A stretch of 64,000 nucleotides of DNA from Duganella sp. 1224 (GTDB lineage: Bacteria; Pseudomonadota; Gammaproteobacteria; Burkholderiales; Burkholderiaceae_D), in the NCBI RefSeq assembly GCF_013408245.1, contig NZ_JACBYS010000001.1:248001-312000 (forward strand). The letters run 5' to 3'. Positions 44,560-53,901 of the stretch are shown piece after piece. The notes below the pieces were generated by a model that had not been told where the DNA came from, did not search any database, and saw only the letters and a program-made list of their open reading frames with translations. The position numbers were made by a program, and so were the translations under genes. The number at the start of each line of letters is the position of its first letter. Within the stretch, counting starts at the first letter, position 1.

Positions 44560-45189
44560 ATGAATACCGCCAGCCTCCCATCCACCACGCGGCGCGCGCT
44601 ATGCGCCGTGTGCCTGCGTCCCCGGCAGACCTGCATCTGCCATTGGGTGAAGTCGGTCACCAACCAGGTGGAGGTGCTGATTCTTCAGCACCCTCTGGAA
44701 GTCGGCAACGCCAAGGGCAGCGCGCGGCTGCTGCATCTGTGCCTGCCCAACAGCCGGCTGGAGGTGGGGGAAGCGTTCGACGCGGCGCAACTGCAAGCGA
44801 TGCTGTCACCGGACCGCCGCAATGTGCTGCTGTATCCCGACACCGAGGATGCCGCTCTTGGTCTGGCGAAGCCGCAGCCATTCGATGATGCCTGGCTGCG
44901 CGAGCCGTTGCGCTTGGTGGTGCTGGATGGCACCTGGCGCAAGAGCCGCAAGATGCTGTATCTGAATCCGCTGCTGCAATCGCTGCCACGCCTGCCGCTG
45001 CGCGACACGCCGCCCTCGCACTACCTGATCCGCAAGGCGCACCTGCCGGACCAGCTGTCCACGCTGGAAGCCACCGTCTACGCGCTGGCCCAACTGGAAA
45101 ACGATATAAACAAATACGATCCGCTGATCGAGGCCTTCGATGGCTTCGTCGCGCAGCAAGCCAGTTATGTGAGAATTCGCGAGAATTAA
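44560..45189 (+). CDS. tapT: DTW-domain tRNA-uridine aminocarboxypropyltransferase
   Basis: A 209-residue DTW-domain protein. The N-terminal Cys cluster CAVCLRPRQTCICHW, the LILQHPLEVGNAKGSARLLHL block, the family DxTW motif as DGTWRKSRKM, and PSHYLIRKAH are present. The E. coli member (TapT/YfiP) makes acp3U at position 47 of tRNA using S-adenosylmethionine. Orthology to TapT versus another DTW group is not resolved by eye. It starts 21 nt after the chemoreceptor gene. Confidence 0.85.
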   Translation: MNTASLPSTTRRALCAVCLRPRQTCICHWVKSVTNQVEVLILQHPLEVGNAKGSARLLHLCLPNSRLEVGEAFDAAQLQAMLSPDRRNVLLYPDTEDAALGLAKPQPFDDAWLREPLRLVVLDGTWRKSRKMLYLNPLLQSLPRLPLRDTPPSHYLIRKAHLPDQLSTLEATVYALAQLENDINKYDPLIEAFDGFVAQQASYVRIREN

Positions 45190-45233
45190 AAGAACGCCAT
45201 CGATTAAAATGCCGCATGGCAATATTTTAAAGA

Positions 45234-45959
45234 ATGCGTCACGTGAAAAAACTGCTCTGCCTCGTCTCTTTTTTGCTTTCCGCCTGCGCTTCGGCACCGC
45301 GGCCATCGACGGATAATCTGATTGCACCCGGCTTCAAGCCTCCGCCACCAGGCACCTTGATCGTGCTGCTGCCGCCAAGCGTGGAAGCCGATGATCTGGA
45401 TGCAGGCAAACCGCTGCTGCTGGATCAACTGCAGCGGCAACTGAAGGCTGCCGGCTACAGGGTGGCGGGGCTGGACGCGGCCAATTACGAGACGATTTGG
45501 GCGCAGGAAGTTGAGGCGGTCGGCGGCGTGTACGATGCGAAGACCGGCAAGCTGCAGTCCGCGCGATTTGCGCGTGCGCGCGGGCAACTGGTGCAGCGCG
45601 TGAGCAGCGACACCAAGGCCAGCATGGTCTTGCAGCCGAACCTGGTGCTGCGTCAGGCACAGTTCTCCGGCCCAGCGGCGCGCTGGGATGGCCAACAGCG
45701 CAGGGTCCTGGTATCAAACACGTATGCGCGGGATTACCGCAGCGATGGCACAACGCTGGCGTTGTCAGTCGGGCTGGATGCATATGCTGGCAGCGGCGAA
45801 CTGGTTGCCAGCACATACGGTGGCGCATCAATGCTTTACACGGTCAATATCCAGGCGGCGAAAAACGAGGTGCGAGGCGATCTGTTCGCGAGCGACAAAG
45901 AGCTGGGCGAAGGGGTGGCACTGGCGCTGACACCAGTGCTCAAACCATCAGCTCAGTAG
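45234..45959 (+). CDS. Hypothetical lipoprotein
   Basis: A 241-residue lipoprotein with lipobox LLSAC (lipidated Cys at residue 18). The mature part begins with a Pro-rich stretch, then TLIVLLPPSVEADDLD, and contains alternating strands (RVLVSNTYARDYRSDGTTLALSVGLD). I do not recognise the family. GTG at 45243 is an alternative start. Its last 12 nt overlap the end of the convergent Hsp70 gene. Confidence 0.7.
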   Translation: MRHVKKLLCLVSFLLSACASAPRPSTDNLIAPGFKPPPPGTLIVLLPPSVEADDLDAGKPLLLDQLQRQLKAAGYRVAGLDAANYETIWAQEVEAVGGVYDAKTGKLQSARFARARGQLVQRVSSDTKASMVLQPNLVLRQAQFSGPAARWDGQQRRVLVSNTYARDYRSDGTTLALSVGLDAYAGSGELVASTYGGASMLYTVNIQAAKNEVRGDLFASDKELGEGVALALTPVLKPSAQ

Positions 45960-48887
45960 CTTGAGACCGGGCGGCAGCGCGTCGCCCAGCATGCGCTTTT
46001 CGTCGGCCTGGTCGAGCTGCACCACCTCGCGCACCATGGCGATCCAGTTGGCCGGCGCGCCCACGCCTTGCAGGCGGCGCAGCACGTCCGCGCGCAGGGT
46101 GTCGGTGATGTCGCGCGAGCGGTCGCCGGTCATGCGCGCCAGATGCGCGGCCGCAAAGCCGGCCGGCTCCACTTTTTTCCAGTCCAGTTTCAGCACTTCG
46201 TCCAGCCATTGTTCGACGATGGCGGTGTCCACCACGTCGTGCGCGCTGCCGTGGAAGGGCTGGCGCGCGCCGACGCGGCTCAGACCCCACAGGAAGCGGC
46301 CCTGCGCCGCCTCGGCCCTGGCCAGGTCAGCGGCGCCGGCGCGGGTCTTGTTGGCGGCGGCTTTGACGGCGGCCTTGCTGGCTTTCTGTAGCTGGTCCAA
46401 CATCCAGGCGCCGATTTCGGCCTTGTAGTTGCCGGGGATGCGTTCCAGCGAGGCGCCCAGGCGCAGCATGTCTTCTTCGCTGCCGTTGACCAGCGTGACC
46501 GGACGCCGGCCGCGCTCCGCCGCGTCGGCCTGCACGTTGAAGGCGAAATCATCCAGCACGCGCAACTGCGTTTCCACGCTCAAGCCGCCGGACACGCGGC
46601 GCCACAGCGTCCACCACTCGGCGCAGACCTGGCTGTCCTTGTGGTGCTGGATGCCGGTTTCAAACATCGCCCATAACTGCTCGATGCGCCAGGCGTCGAG
46701 CGGGTGGCCGAAGCCGGGACGCAGGCAGTAGCCGCTCAGGTTAAGCCAGGCGCGTTCGTGTTCGGACGAGCGGCGGCGGCCCTTGGCGCGTTCCAGCAGC
46801 GCGTCGAACAGGCGGCGCAGCAGCGGCGTGGCCCAGCTTTCACGGCTGCCCAGCAAGTGTTCGAGCTGGGTGCGCAGTTGCTTCACCTCCTTGAGGTCGA
46901 CCTGCTGCGCGCGGCTGCCGAAGATGCGGTCGATTTTGTCGATGGCGGCCGGCAGGCCGGCGGGCATGGCGGGTTGGTCGTCGTCCGCCGGTTCGCTGTC
47001 TGTCTCGCCGCGCAGCTGGAATTCCAGCAGCCAGCGTTGCTGGTCTTCCTTGGCCACGCAGTGGACTTCCAGCGTGCCGACCTCGCTGAGCGAGGTGGCC
47101 AGCTGCACCGGGATCTCCTTGCGCGCGTCGGCTGCACTGCTGTCGCGCAGCACGGTGGCGATGGGGGGCAGTTGGACGTAGTCGTCGGGCTGCAGCGTGA
47201 CCACGTCGCCTGCTTGCGGCGCGTCGGCAGTGGAGGCGGCCAGGTGGAAGCGTACCGGCCGGCCGAGACGCAAGGCGAAGGTGCGGTCGGCCAGCAGGAC
47301 TTCGCGGCTTTCCGCCGCGCCGCGCGGCAGGATGCAGACGGCGCGGCGCGGCTGGTCGGCGTGCGCGGCATCGTCCAGCAGCAGGAAGTAGCTGCGCGCG
47401 GAGCCGCCGCCGATGACTGGCGCGGCGCCGGACTGGCCTAGTGCATAGGCGACGCCGCCACGGGCGACGGCGACGTCCGGATTATCGTTGTGCAGTACGC
47501 GCAATGGCTGCTGGCGCCAACCGGCCAGCGTGGCTTGCAGCCGGCGGGCCAGCGCGTCGGCGCGGAACACGCCGCCGTTCAGCAGCAGCGTGTCCGGGAT
47601 CGGCACGACGGCGCTGTTGGTGGGCAGGCCGAGGGCGTCGCGTGCGGCGGCGGCGTGCTGGCGCAGGAAGTCGGCCAGGTGGCGCGTGATGGCGGCATCG
47701 GCGGCGTAGGGCAGGCCGAATTCGACGATGGCGCCACGTCCGCGCTTTGCCGGCTCGCGCGCGGGATTCAGCGGGAAAAAGCCGTCCACGACCAGCGCGG
47801 AGACTTCGTCGCGCGTCAGTTCGGCCGAGCGGGAGCCGCCGATCAGTTTCGACCCAGCGCCCAGCAGCGTGACCGTGGTGCGCTCCGGCGCATCGGCCGC
47901 CAGCAGCAGCTCCTTGGCCGCGCGGCAGCGCTCCGCCAGTTGCGACAGGCGGCTGGCCGAGAGCCGGGCCGGCGGTGGCGCAGCGCGGGCTTGCCGTGCG
48001 GACGTCGCCGTCGCGCCGTCGCTAGCCGTCGCGCTGTGGTCCCGCGCCGCGCCCGCGGCCATGCGCGCTTCGACGAGGTGGGCGAGGGCGAGATCCATAT
48101 TGTCGCCGCCGAGGATCAGGTGATTGCCGACGCCGATGCGACTGATGGCCGGCTGGCCCGCCGCGCCGTCGCTGGCTGCCGCATCCACCTTCATCAAGCT
48201 GAAGTCCGTAGTACCGCCGCCGACGTCGCACACCAGCACCAGCCGCGTCTGCGCCAGCTCCTCGGCCAGCGTGGCACGCTGGCGGAACAGCCAGTCATAG
48301 AACGCCGCCTGCGGCTCTTCCAGCAGTCGCAGCGACGGCAAGCCTGCCATGCGCGCCGCCTCCAGCGTCAGCGCGCGCGCGCCCTCGTCAAACGATGCGG
48401 GAATGGTCAGCACGATCTGCTGCTGGTGCAGTGGATGCGCGGGGAAGCGCGCATCCCAGGCATGGCGCAGATGCGCCAGATAGGAGGCGCTGGCGGCCAC
48501 CGGCGACACCTTGGCCACATCGGCCTCCGCGCCCCACGGCAGGATCGGCGCCATGCGGTCGACCTGCGGATGCGACAACCAGCTCTTGGCGCTGGCCACC
48601 AGCCGTCCCGGCACCTGCGCGCCCAGCTTGCGCGCCAGGCGGCCGATGACCACCTGCGACAGCCCGGCCACATCGTCTGCGCGCCATGGCAGTTGCAGCT
48701 CGCCGTCCGCCAGTTCGCCGGCGGCGGGGTGATAGCGCAAGGAAGGCAGCAACGCCGCGGCACCGACCTCGCCGGGCGCCGTCAGCTGCTCGATCTCGAA
48801 CAACTGGATCTGCGCGCTGCCGGCTTCCGCGTAGGCCATCACCGTGTTGGTGGTGCCCAGGTCGATGCTGACGACGTAGTTGCTCAT
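45948..48887 (-). CDS. Large divergent Hsp70-family protein with DUF3731-type C-terminus
   Basis: A 979-residue Hsp70-like protein. The actin-like ATPase domain has phosphate 1 IDLGTTNTVMAY, phosphate 2 CDVGGGTTDFSLM and LLEEPQAAFYDW. Insertions rich in Ala/Ser occur around residues 290-320. The DnaK substrate-binding domain is not recognisable; instead the last 330 residues are helical (KEVKQLRTQLEHLLGSRESW, HERAWLNLSGYCLRPGFGHPLD), which I take to be the DUF3731 region. It is the last gene of a three-gene operon, overlapping the previous gene by 4 nt. Client proteins are unknown. It is not the housekeeping DnaK. Confidence 0.85.
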   Translation of the reverse strand: MSNYVVSIDLGTTNTVMAYAEAGSAQIQLFEIEQLTAPGEVGAAALLPSLRYHPAAGELADGELQLPWRADDVAGLSQVVIGRLARKLGAQVPGRLVASAKSWLSHPQVDRMAPILPWGAEADVAKVSPVAASASYLAHLRHAWDARFPAHPLHQQQIVLTIPASFDEGARALTLEAARMAGLPSLRLLEEPQAAFYDWLFRQRATLAEELAQTRLVLVCDVGGGTTDFSLMKVDAAASDGAAGQPAISRIGVGNHLILGGDNMDLALAHLVEARMAAGAARDHSATASDGATATSARQARAAPPPARLSASRLSQLAERCRAAKELLLAADAPERTTVTLLGAGSKLIGGSRSAELTRDEVSALVVDGFFPLNPAREPAKRGRGAIVEFGLPYAADAAITRHLADFLRQHAAAARDALGLPTNSAVVPIPDTLLLNGGVFRADALARRLQATLAGWRQQPLRVLHNDNPDVAVARGGVAYALGQSGAAPVIGGGSARSYFLLLDDAAHADQPRRAVCILPRGAAESREVLLADRTFALRLGRPVRFHLAASTADAPQAGDVVTLQPDDYVQLPPIATVLRDSSAADARKEIPVQLATSLSEVGTLEVHCVAKEDQQRWLLEFQLRGETDSEPADDDQPAMPAGLPAAIDKIDRIFGSRAQQVDLKEVKQLRTQLEHLLGSRESWATPLLRRLFDALLERAKGRRRSSEHERAWLNLSGYCLRPGFGHPLDAWRIEQLWAMFETGIQHHKDSQVCAEWWTLWRRVSGGLSVETQLRVLDDFAFNVQADAAERGRRPVTLVNGSEEDMLRLGASLERIPGNYKAEIGAWMLDQLQKASKAAVKAAANKTRAGAADLARAEAAQGRFLWGLSRVGARQPFHGSAHDVVDTAIVEQWLDEVLKLDWKKVEPAGFAAAHLARMTGDRSRDITDTLRADVLRRLQGVGAPANWIAMVREVVQLDQADEKRMLGDALPPGLKLLS

Positions 48888-50728
48888 GCTGTGCGGACGT
48901 CGAACTCCACCTTCCAGCGCTGGCCGTCGTTGGCCACGGCGGCCAATTCCAGCGTGCCCGATTCGGTCGCCATGGCATGCAGGCGCACCTGCACCACGTC
49001 GCCGGCCTGACGGCCTTCCGGCGACAGGTTGGCTTGAATCTCGTTCATCTCGATCAGTTCATCCGGGCCCCAGAAGTCCAGCAGATCGCCGATCTGGTCC
49101 TGGCGGCGCACCGAGGAACCGAAGAAGCGGAACTGCACCGGCTCGCCCACCACCAGGCCGAATTCCTGATTCGGCAGTTCGATCTCGCTGCCTTCCTCCA
49201 TGCCGAACGGCGCCACGCACAGCGCCTGGATCGGCGGCTCCATGCCGGGAATCGCCGGCATGGCCGACTCGATCGCCACGTAGTACGAGCGCGCCGTGCC
49301 GCCGCGAATGCGCACGCCGCTGCCGCGCCGCACGTAGCTGTAGTAAGCCGCGCCGCGCGCCACCGCCAGATCGAGGTCGGCACCGCCCAGCATGCGCGCC
49401 GGCTCCGCACCCTCCAGGTACAGCCAGTCGTTGAGGGTGGCCATGATGCGCTGGGCCAGCAGGTCCGACTTGAACACGCCGCCGTTGAACAGCACCGCGG
49501 TCGGATGCAGGAAGGTCGCCTCGGCGCCTTGCTTGCCGGCGTAACCTTCCAGTTCCGCCGTGGCGCCCACCTGGCGCGCCAGGAACGCGGCCAGGTGGCG
49601 CGTGATGCCGGCATCCTGCGCGTACGGCAGGCCAAGCTGCGTCAGGCCGGCGCGGGTGCGCACCGCCGGCCGCGCCGACGCTTCCACCTGCGGGAAGAAG
49701 CCGTCGAGGATGAAGGTGGACACTTCGTCGCGCGTCAGTTCGGTGCGGATTGAACCGCCGATCAGCTTCGAGCCTCGGCTCGGCACCACGATAGGCCAGG
49801 TGACCACGGTGGCATCGGCCAGCAGCTTTTCCTTGGCGGTGCGGCAGCCGTAGGTCAGCGCGCGCATCTGCCACGCGTCCAGCTGCGTGCCATTGGCGGC
49901 CAGCTTGCGCGCCACCAGGTGCGCCAGCGCCAGGTCCATATTGTCGCCGCCCAGCAGAATGTGGTCGCCGACGGCGATGCGGTGCGGCTCCAGCACGCCG
50001 TCGCGTTCCAGCACGGCGATCAGCGAAAAGTCGCTGGTGCCGCCGCCCACGTCCACCACCAGGATGATGTCGCCCGGCTTGACCTCCTTGCGCCAGCGGC
50101 CTTCGCTGCCCTGGATCCAGCTGTACAGCGCGGCCTGCGGTTCTTCCAGCAGCGTGAGGTTGGTGTAGCCGGCGGCGCGCGCCGCGTCGGCGGTCAGCTC
50201 GCGCGCGCCCGGATCGAAGGACGCGGGAATCGTCACCGTCACCGCCTGCTCGCCGAACGGCGCGTCCGGGTGCGCCTGCTCCCACGCCTTGCGCAGGTGG
50301 GCCAGGTAGCGGGTGGAGGCTTCCAGCGGCGACACGCGCGCCACTTCTTCCGGCGCGTCGTTCGGCAGCAGCGCCGAGCGGCGGTCGACGCCGGGATGGC
50401 TCAACCAGCTCTTGGCGCTGGACACCAGGCGGATCGGCGTGGTGGCGCCACGGCTGCGCGCCATCTCGCCGGCCACGCCGGCTTGTTCTTCGGCGGTCTG
50501 CTGCCATGGCAGATTGTTCTCGCCGGGCGCCAGTTCATCGGCGTGCGGCAAGTAGAGGAAGGATGGCAGCAGCGGCAGTTCCTCGATGGTGCCCGGTGCG
50601 GTCAGCTGCGGAATCGGCAGCACGCCGTGCTGGGTTTTCTCGCCGTCGCTGGCCTGCAGGTTCACATACGACAGCGCGCTGTGCGTGGTGCCCAGGTCGA
50701 TGCCGATGGCGTAACGTGGATCGCTCAT
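48884..50728 (-). CDS. Second divergent Hsp70-family protein
   Basis: A 614-residue Hsp70-like ATPase. IDLGTTHSALSYV (phosphate 1), VVDVGGGTSDFSLIAV (phosphate 2), LLEEPQAALYSWIQG and GDHILLGGDNMDLALAHL are clear. It is about the size of DnaK, but the C-terminal part (about 480-614) is not the usual peptide-binding domain and lacks the lid and the C-terminal EEVD-like tail. It resembles its 979-residue neighbour in the ATPase part, suggesting an old duplication. It overlaps both neighbours by 4 nt (ATGA), implying tight co-production. Confidence 0.88.
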   Translation of the reverse strand: MSDPRYAIGIDLGTTHSALSYVNLQASDGEKTQHGVLPIPQLTAPGTIEELPLLPSFLYLPHADELAPGENNLPWQQTAEEQAGVAGEMARSRGATTPIRLVSSAKSWLSHPGVDRRSALLPNDAPEEVARVSPLEASTRYLAHLRKAWEQAHPDAPFGEQAVTVTIPASFDPGARELTADAARAAGYTNLTLLEEPQAALYSWIQGSEGRWRKEVKPGDIILVVDVGGGTSDFSLIAVLERDGVLEPHRIAVGDHILLGGDNMDLALAHLVARKLAANGTQLDAWQMRALTYGCRTAKEKLLADATVVTWPIVVPSRGSKLIGGSIRTELTRDEVSTFILDGFFPQVEASARPAVRTRAGLTQLGLPYAQDAGITRHLAAFLARQVGATAELEGYAGKQGAEATFLHPTAVLFNGGVFKSDLLAQRIMATLNDWLYLEGAEPARMLGGADLDLAVARGAAYYSYVRRGSGVRIRGGTARSYYVAIESAMPAIPGMEPPIQALCVAPFGMEEGSEIELPNQEFGLVVGEPVQFRFFGSSVRRQDQIGDLLDFWGPDELIEMNEIQANLSPEGRQAGDVVQVRLHAMATESGTLELAAVANDGQRWKVEFDVRTA

Positions 50729-51327
50729 AATTCCACCTCCGCCGGCGCCAGGATGGCGGCGTCATGCGCTTCCGCCAGTTTGGGCAGGCGCACCTCGGCC
50801 GAACGCCAGCCGCGGTGGCTCAGCGTGCCCTTGAACGGCGCCTTGCCGACCACGTTGCCGGTCAGGCGCACGGCGGCGGCGTCAAAGCCTTCCGGCAGTT
50901 CGACGCGGCTGCCTTCCGCCTCGCTGCGGATCGGCTGGATGGTGAAATGCTCCTTTAGCACCTTGGCGCAGCCTTCGTGCACCACGCGCGCGGCGGCGCC
51001 GATGTCGGCGTCGGAGTAGGCGCTCAGGTTCTCCTGGGTGAAGTCGATCAGGCGCGCTTCGCGCTGGAACAGCGACAGCAGTTGCAGGGCGGCGTCCGGC
51101 GTGGCGACGCGCAGCGGCACCGGCGCAGGGACGGGGACAGGAGCTGGCGCAGGGGCCGGCGCGGGCGCCACCGGGGCGGCCGAGGGTTGCGGCGCGTCGT
51201 CCAGGCGCGTCAGGCGCGCGGCGTATTCAGCGTCGGACAGGGCGCGGAAAAAGGCGCCGATCGCGATGGCGATCCGGCTGAAGAAAGACGGCAGAGGTTG
51301 GCTCGAATTATTCATGTTGTGGCTCAC
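50725..51327 (-). CDS. DUF2760 protein, first gene of the Hsp70-pair operon
   Basis: A 200-residue protein that I recognise as DUF2760 by FFSRIAIAIGAFFRALSDAEYAARL at the N-terminus and by the C-terminal domain with LQLLSLFQREARLIDFTQENLSAYSDADIGAAARVVHEGC. The N-terminal helix is hydrophobic enough for membrane association. A Pro/Ala spacer (about 55-85) separates the two parts. Start ATG at 51327, or ATG at 51315. The family commonly accompanies Hsp70-like genes, which suggests a co-chaperone or membrane recruiter; the actual function is unknown. Confidence 0.82.
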   Translation of the reverse strand: MSHNMNNSSQPLPSFFSRIAIAIGAFFRALSDAEYAARLTRLDDAPQPSAAPVAPAPAPAPAPVPVPAPVPLRVATPDAALQLLSLFQREARLIDFTQENLSAYSDADIGAAARVVHEGCAKVLKEHFTIQPIRSEAEGSRVELPEGFDAAAVRLTGNVVGKAPFKGTLSHRGWRSAEVRLPKLAEAHDAAILAPAEVEL

Positions 51328-51454
51328 TGTGAGGTTGCCGAGCGCTGCGCTGGGCGCACGCTGGGGCGAAGCCCGGCATGATACCAGCTTGGCCGCGCGC
51401 GCCCCAAGGATGCAAGCGGATTTCGCTTGATATGGCGGCGCGCAGCGCCTAGAA

Positions 51455-51474
51455 TACTGTATATGTATACAGTA
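51455..51474. promoter_or_regulatory. LexA (SOS) box
   Basis: TACTGTATATGTATACAGTA differs from a perfect palindrome at one central position and fits the CTGT-N8-ACAG LexA consensus shared by E. coli and betaproteobacteria. It lies 14 nt before the radical SAM start and 127 nt before the DUF2760 start on the other strand, so it most likely controls the radical SAM gene. Confidence 0.85.
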
Positions 51475-51488
51475 TTTCGAGCGATGCC

Positions 51489-52643
51489 ATGTCCCACGAT
51501 GAAAACAATCAGGCGCAGGTGATGCTGCCGCCGCCCTCGCTCAAGGCGCAAAAAGGGCGTGGCGCGGTGTCCAACATGCAAGGCCGGTACGAACTCAACA
51601 CGCGCGAAGCCTATGACGACGGCTGGGAGCGCGAGGAAGAAGAGGCGCAGCCATGGAAAACCCACGTCACCGAGGAAATGTGCAAGTCCATCCTCAGCCG
51701 CAACGCCTCGCCGGACTTGCCGTTCAGCGTCTCGCTCAATCCGTATCGCGGCTGCGAGCATGGCTGCATTTACTGTTTCGCGCGGCCCACGCACAGCTAT
51801 CTGGGCTTGTCGCCGGGCATGGACTTCGAGAGCAAGATCTTCGCCAAGGTCAACGCGCCCGAGATGTTGCGGCGCGAGCTGGCCAAGCCCGGCTACCAGC
51901 CGGAATCCATCGCCTTGGGCGTCAATACCGACGCCTACCAGCCGTGCGAGCGCGAATACAAGCTCACGCGCCGGCTGCTGGAGGTGTTGCAGGAGTGCCA
52001 GCATCCGGTCGGGCTGATCACCAAGAATTCGCTGATCGAGCGCGACATCGACATTCTCGCGCCGATGGCGGCCAAACAGCAGGCCGGCGTCGCCATCACG
52101 CTCACCACGCTGGACCCGGCCATCGCCCGCACGCTGGAGCCGCGCGCGGCCGCCCCCGCGCGCCGCCTGCGCACGATACGCACGCTGACCGACGCCGGCA
52201 TACCGGTGGCGGTGAGCATCGCGCCCATCATCCCCTTTGTCACCGAGCCGGATATCGAGCGGATACTGGAGGCGGTCAAGGAGGCCGGCGCCGTCAGCGC
52301 GCACTACACGGTGCTACGGCTGCCGTGGGAGGTGGCGCCGTTGTTCAAGGAGTGGCTGCAGGCGCATTTCCCGGAACGGGCGCAGCGCGTGATGAACCGC
52401 GTGCGCGAAATGCGTGGCGGCAAAGACTACGACAGCAACTTCGACACGCGCATGAAGGGCGAGGGCGTGTGGGCCGAGCTGATACGCCAGCGCGTCAAGA
52501 TCGCCTCGGAGCGACTGGGCTTGACCGGGCACGGCAGCCGCTTCCATCGGATGGACGCCTCGCAGTTCACCCGGCCGCTGGTGGTGCCGCCGCTGGGCGC
52601 GCGCGCCAAGGCGGCGGACGCCGGGCAGATGGATTTATTCTGA
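51489..52643 (+). CDS. PA0069-type radical SAM protein (SplB-like), SOS-controlled
   Basis: A 384-residue radical SAM enzyme. The [4Fe-4S] ligands are in CEHGCIYC (C89, C93, C96), followed by FARPTHSYLGLSPGMDFESKIFAK, typical of the PA0069 group related to spore photoproduct lyase. LGVNTDAYQPCER and ITKNSLIERDIDIL are further family blocks. Substrate is not established. The LexA box directly upstream makes a DNA-damage role plausible; from memory, the Pseudomonas aeruginosa gene PA0069 is also part of its LexA regulon. The last 9 nt overlap the convergent chaC-like gene. Confidence 0.92.
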   Translation: MSHDENNQAQVMLPPPSLKAQKGRGAVSNMQGRYELNTREAYDDGWEREEEEAQPWKTHVTEEMCKSILSRNASPDLPFSVSLNPYRGCEHGCIYCFARPTHSYLGLSPGMDFESKIFAKVNAPEMLRRELAKPGYQPESIALGVNTDAYQPCEREYKLTRRLLEVLQECQHPVGLITKNSLIERDIDILAPMAAKQQAGVAITLTTLDPAIARTLEPRAAAPARRLRTIRTLTDAGIPVAVSIAPIIPFVTEPDIERILEAVKEAGAVSAHYTVLRLPWEVAPLFKEWLQAHFPERAQRVMNRVREMRGGKDYDSNFDTRMKGEGVWAELIRQRVKIASERLGLTGHGSRFHRMDASQFTRPLVVPPLGARAKAADAGQMDLF

Positions 52644-53204
52644 CCGCAGCGCGGCCAGGTGGCGCTCGATCTCGAACACGTGCTGGTCGTGGCGGCCCAG
52701 TTCGCGCAGCGCGCTGGCCAGGTGGTTGAGGTAGTCGCTGTTGGGGCCGCTTGGGCCGGCCGAGCGGGCGATGTGGGCGGCAATCTCCTGCTCGGAGGCG
52801 GCGCCGAGGAAGGCGGTGTTGTCCGGCGTGGCGATGTAGACCAGGCCTTCGACGTCGCCCTCGTCCTCAAGGCGGATGGGCAGGGCCAGGCGCAGGTAGC
52901 CGTTCTTTTCGCGGTGGTCCAGGTGGGCGAACACTTCGGGCGTGATCAGGTAGGCCATGCCGTGGCAGATGGCGCCGGGTTCCTCGATCAGCGTGACCAC
53001 GCGGCCCGGCGCCTCCGGGGTGCCGCGGTGGTCGTGCGAGCCTTGCCAGAAGCGCCGCGTCCAGCCGGCGATGCTGGCCGGGCGGCGTTGCAGGTAGGGG
53101 AAGTCCGCCTTGTAGATCAAGGAGCCGTAGCCAAACAGCCAGACGCTGTGATGGCCGTCAAACTTGTCCATCTGTTGATTGATGGCGATGGTGTTGGCAG
53201 TCAT
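52635..53204 (-). CDS. chaC: Glutathione-specific gamma-glutamylcyclotransferase (ChaC type)
   Basis: A 189-residue ChaC-like enzyme, which splits glutathione to 5-oxoproline and Cys-Gly. The substrate loop VWLFGYGSLIYK (YGSLI at 26-30), the block RRFWQGSHDHRGTPEAPGRVVTL-like residues (RRFWQGS, DHRG, PGRVVTL) and the catalytic Glu in HREKNGY (E99) are conserved. It ends convergently with the radical SAM gene, with a 9-nt overlap. Start alternatives (MDKFDG at residue 12) cannot be excluded. Confidence 0.92.
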   Translation of the reverse strand: MTANTIAINQQMDKFDGHHSVWLFGYGSLIYKADFPYLQRRPASIAGWTRRFWQGSHDHRGTPEAPGRVVTLIEEPGAICHGMAYLITPEVFAHLDHREKNGYLRLALPIRLEDEGDVEGLVYIATPDNTAFLGAASEQEIAAHIARSAGPSGPNSDYLNHLASALRELGRHDQHVFEIERHLAALRSE

Positions 53205-53235
53205 GACGGCATTATAAACAGCGGTGGCGTCGGCG

Positions 53236-53802
53236 TCAGGCGGCGTGCTGGAACGCCACCAGCGCCGGGGCGAGGTCGTGCAGCTTGCGCACCAGGTGCA
53301 GGCGGCTGACGCCCATGAACTGGAACGCGGCTTTCAGCTGGATTTCGTGGTTGTCCAGTAGTTCATCCTCGGACTGCAGGCCCATCACCGTGCAGCCGGC
53401 GGTGACCAGCACCAGGTGCAGGTCGGCCGGGCGGCGGCCGGCGGCCAGTTGCAGTTCCAGCAGGCGGTCCATCCACGCCTTCAGCGTCGACGGCACCGAG
53501 AAGTTGTGCATCGGCGCGCCCAGCACCACCACGTCGGCGTCCTGGAACTCCTGCAGCAGCGAGGCGCTTTGCAGGGCTTCGGCGCGCAGTTCGGCGTTCA
53601 TCGGGATGTCGGCGTCCCAGCGCTGGCTGATGACCTGCAGCAGCGGACCGCTGGCATGGGACAGCGGCGACGCGGCAAGGTCGCGGTACAGGACGGTTGC
53701 CTGCTCGTTCTCCGCGGTCAACGCGGCGATGGCCGCCGCGGTAATCTGGCGGGAAGTGGAGTGGTCGCCAAGGGCGCAGGAATCAATGTGCAGAATGTTC
53801 AT
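53236..53802 (-). CDS. azoR: FMN-dependent NADH azoreductase / quinone reductase
   Basis: A 188-residue flavodoxin-like AzoR. The FMN site is HIDSCALGDHSTSRQIT at the N-terminus, GAPMHNFSVPSTLKAWMDRLL contacts the isoalloxazine, and VTAGC is the third loop. It lacks a few residues compared with the usual 200. It reduces quinones and azo compounds with NADH. Start MNILHIDS at 53802 places the first strand correctly. Confidence 0.9.
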   Translation of the reverse strand: MNILHIDSCALGDHSTSRQITAAAIAALTAENEQATVLYRDLAASPLSHASGPLLQVISQRWDADIPMNAELRAEALQSASLLQEFQDADVVVLGAPMHNFSVPSTLKAWMDRLLELQLAAGRRPADLHLVLVTAGCTVMGLQSEDELLDNHEIQLKAAFQFMGVSRLHLVRKLHDLAPALVAFQHAA

Positions 53803-53901
53803 CAATGAAGGATACACAGAGAGAAACCGCTTCCACAATAGATTTCAGGCAATTAGCATTTCTGAATTGAAAGAAATTGTAAGCGGATGGGATATTGGCA
53901 A

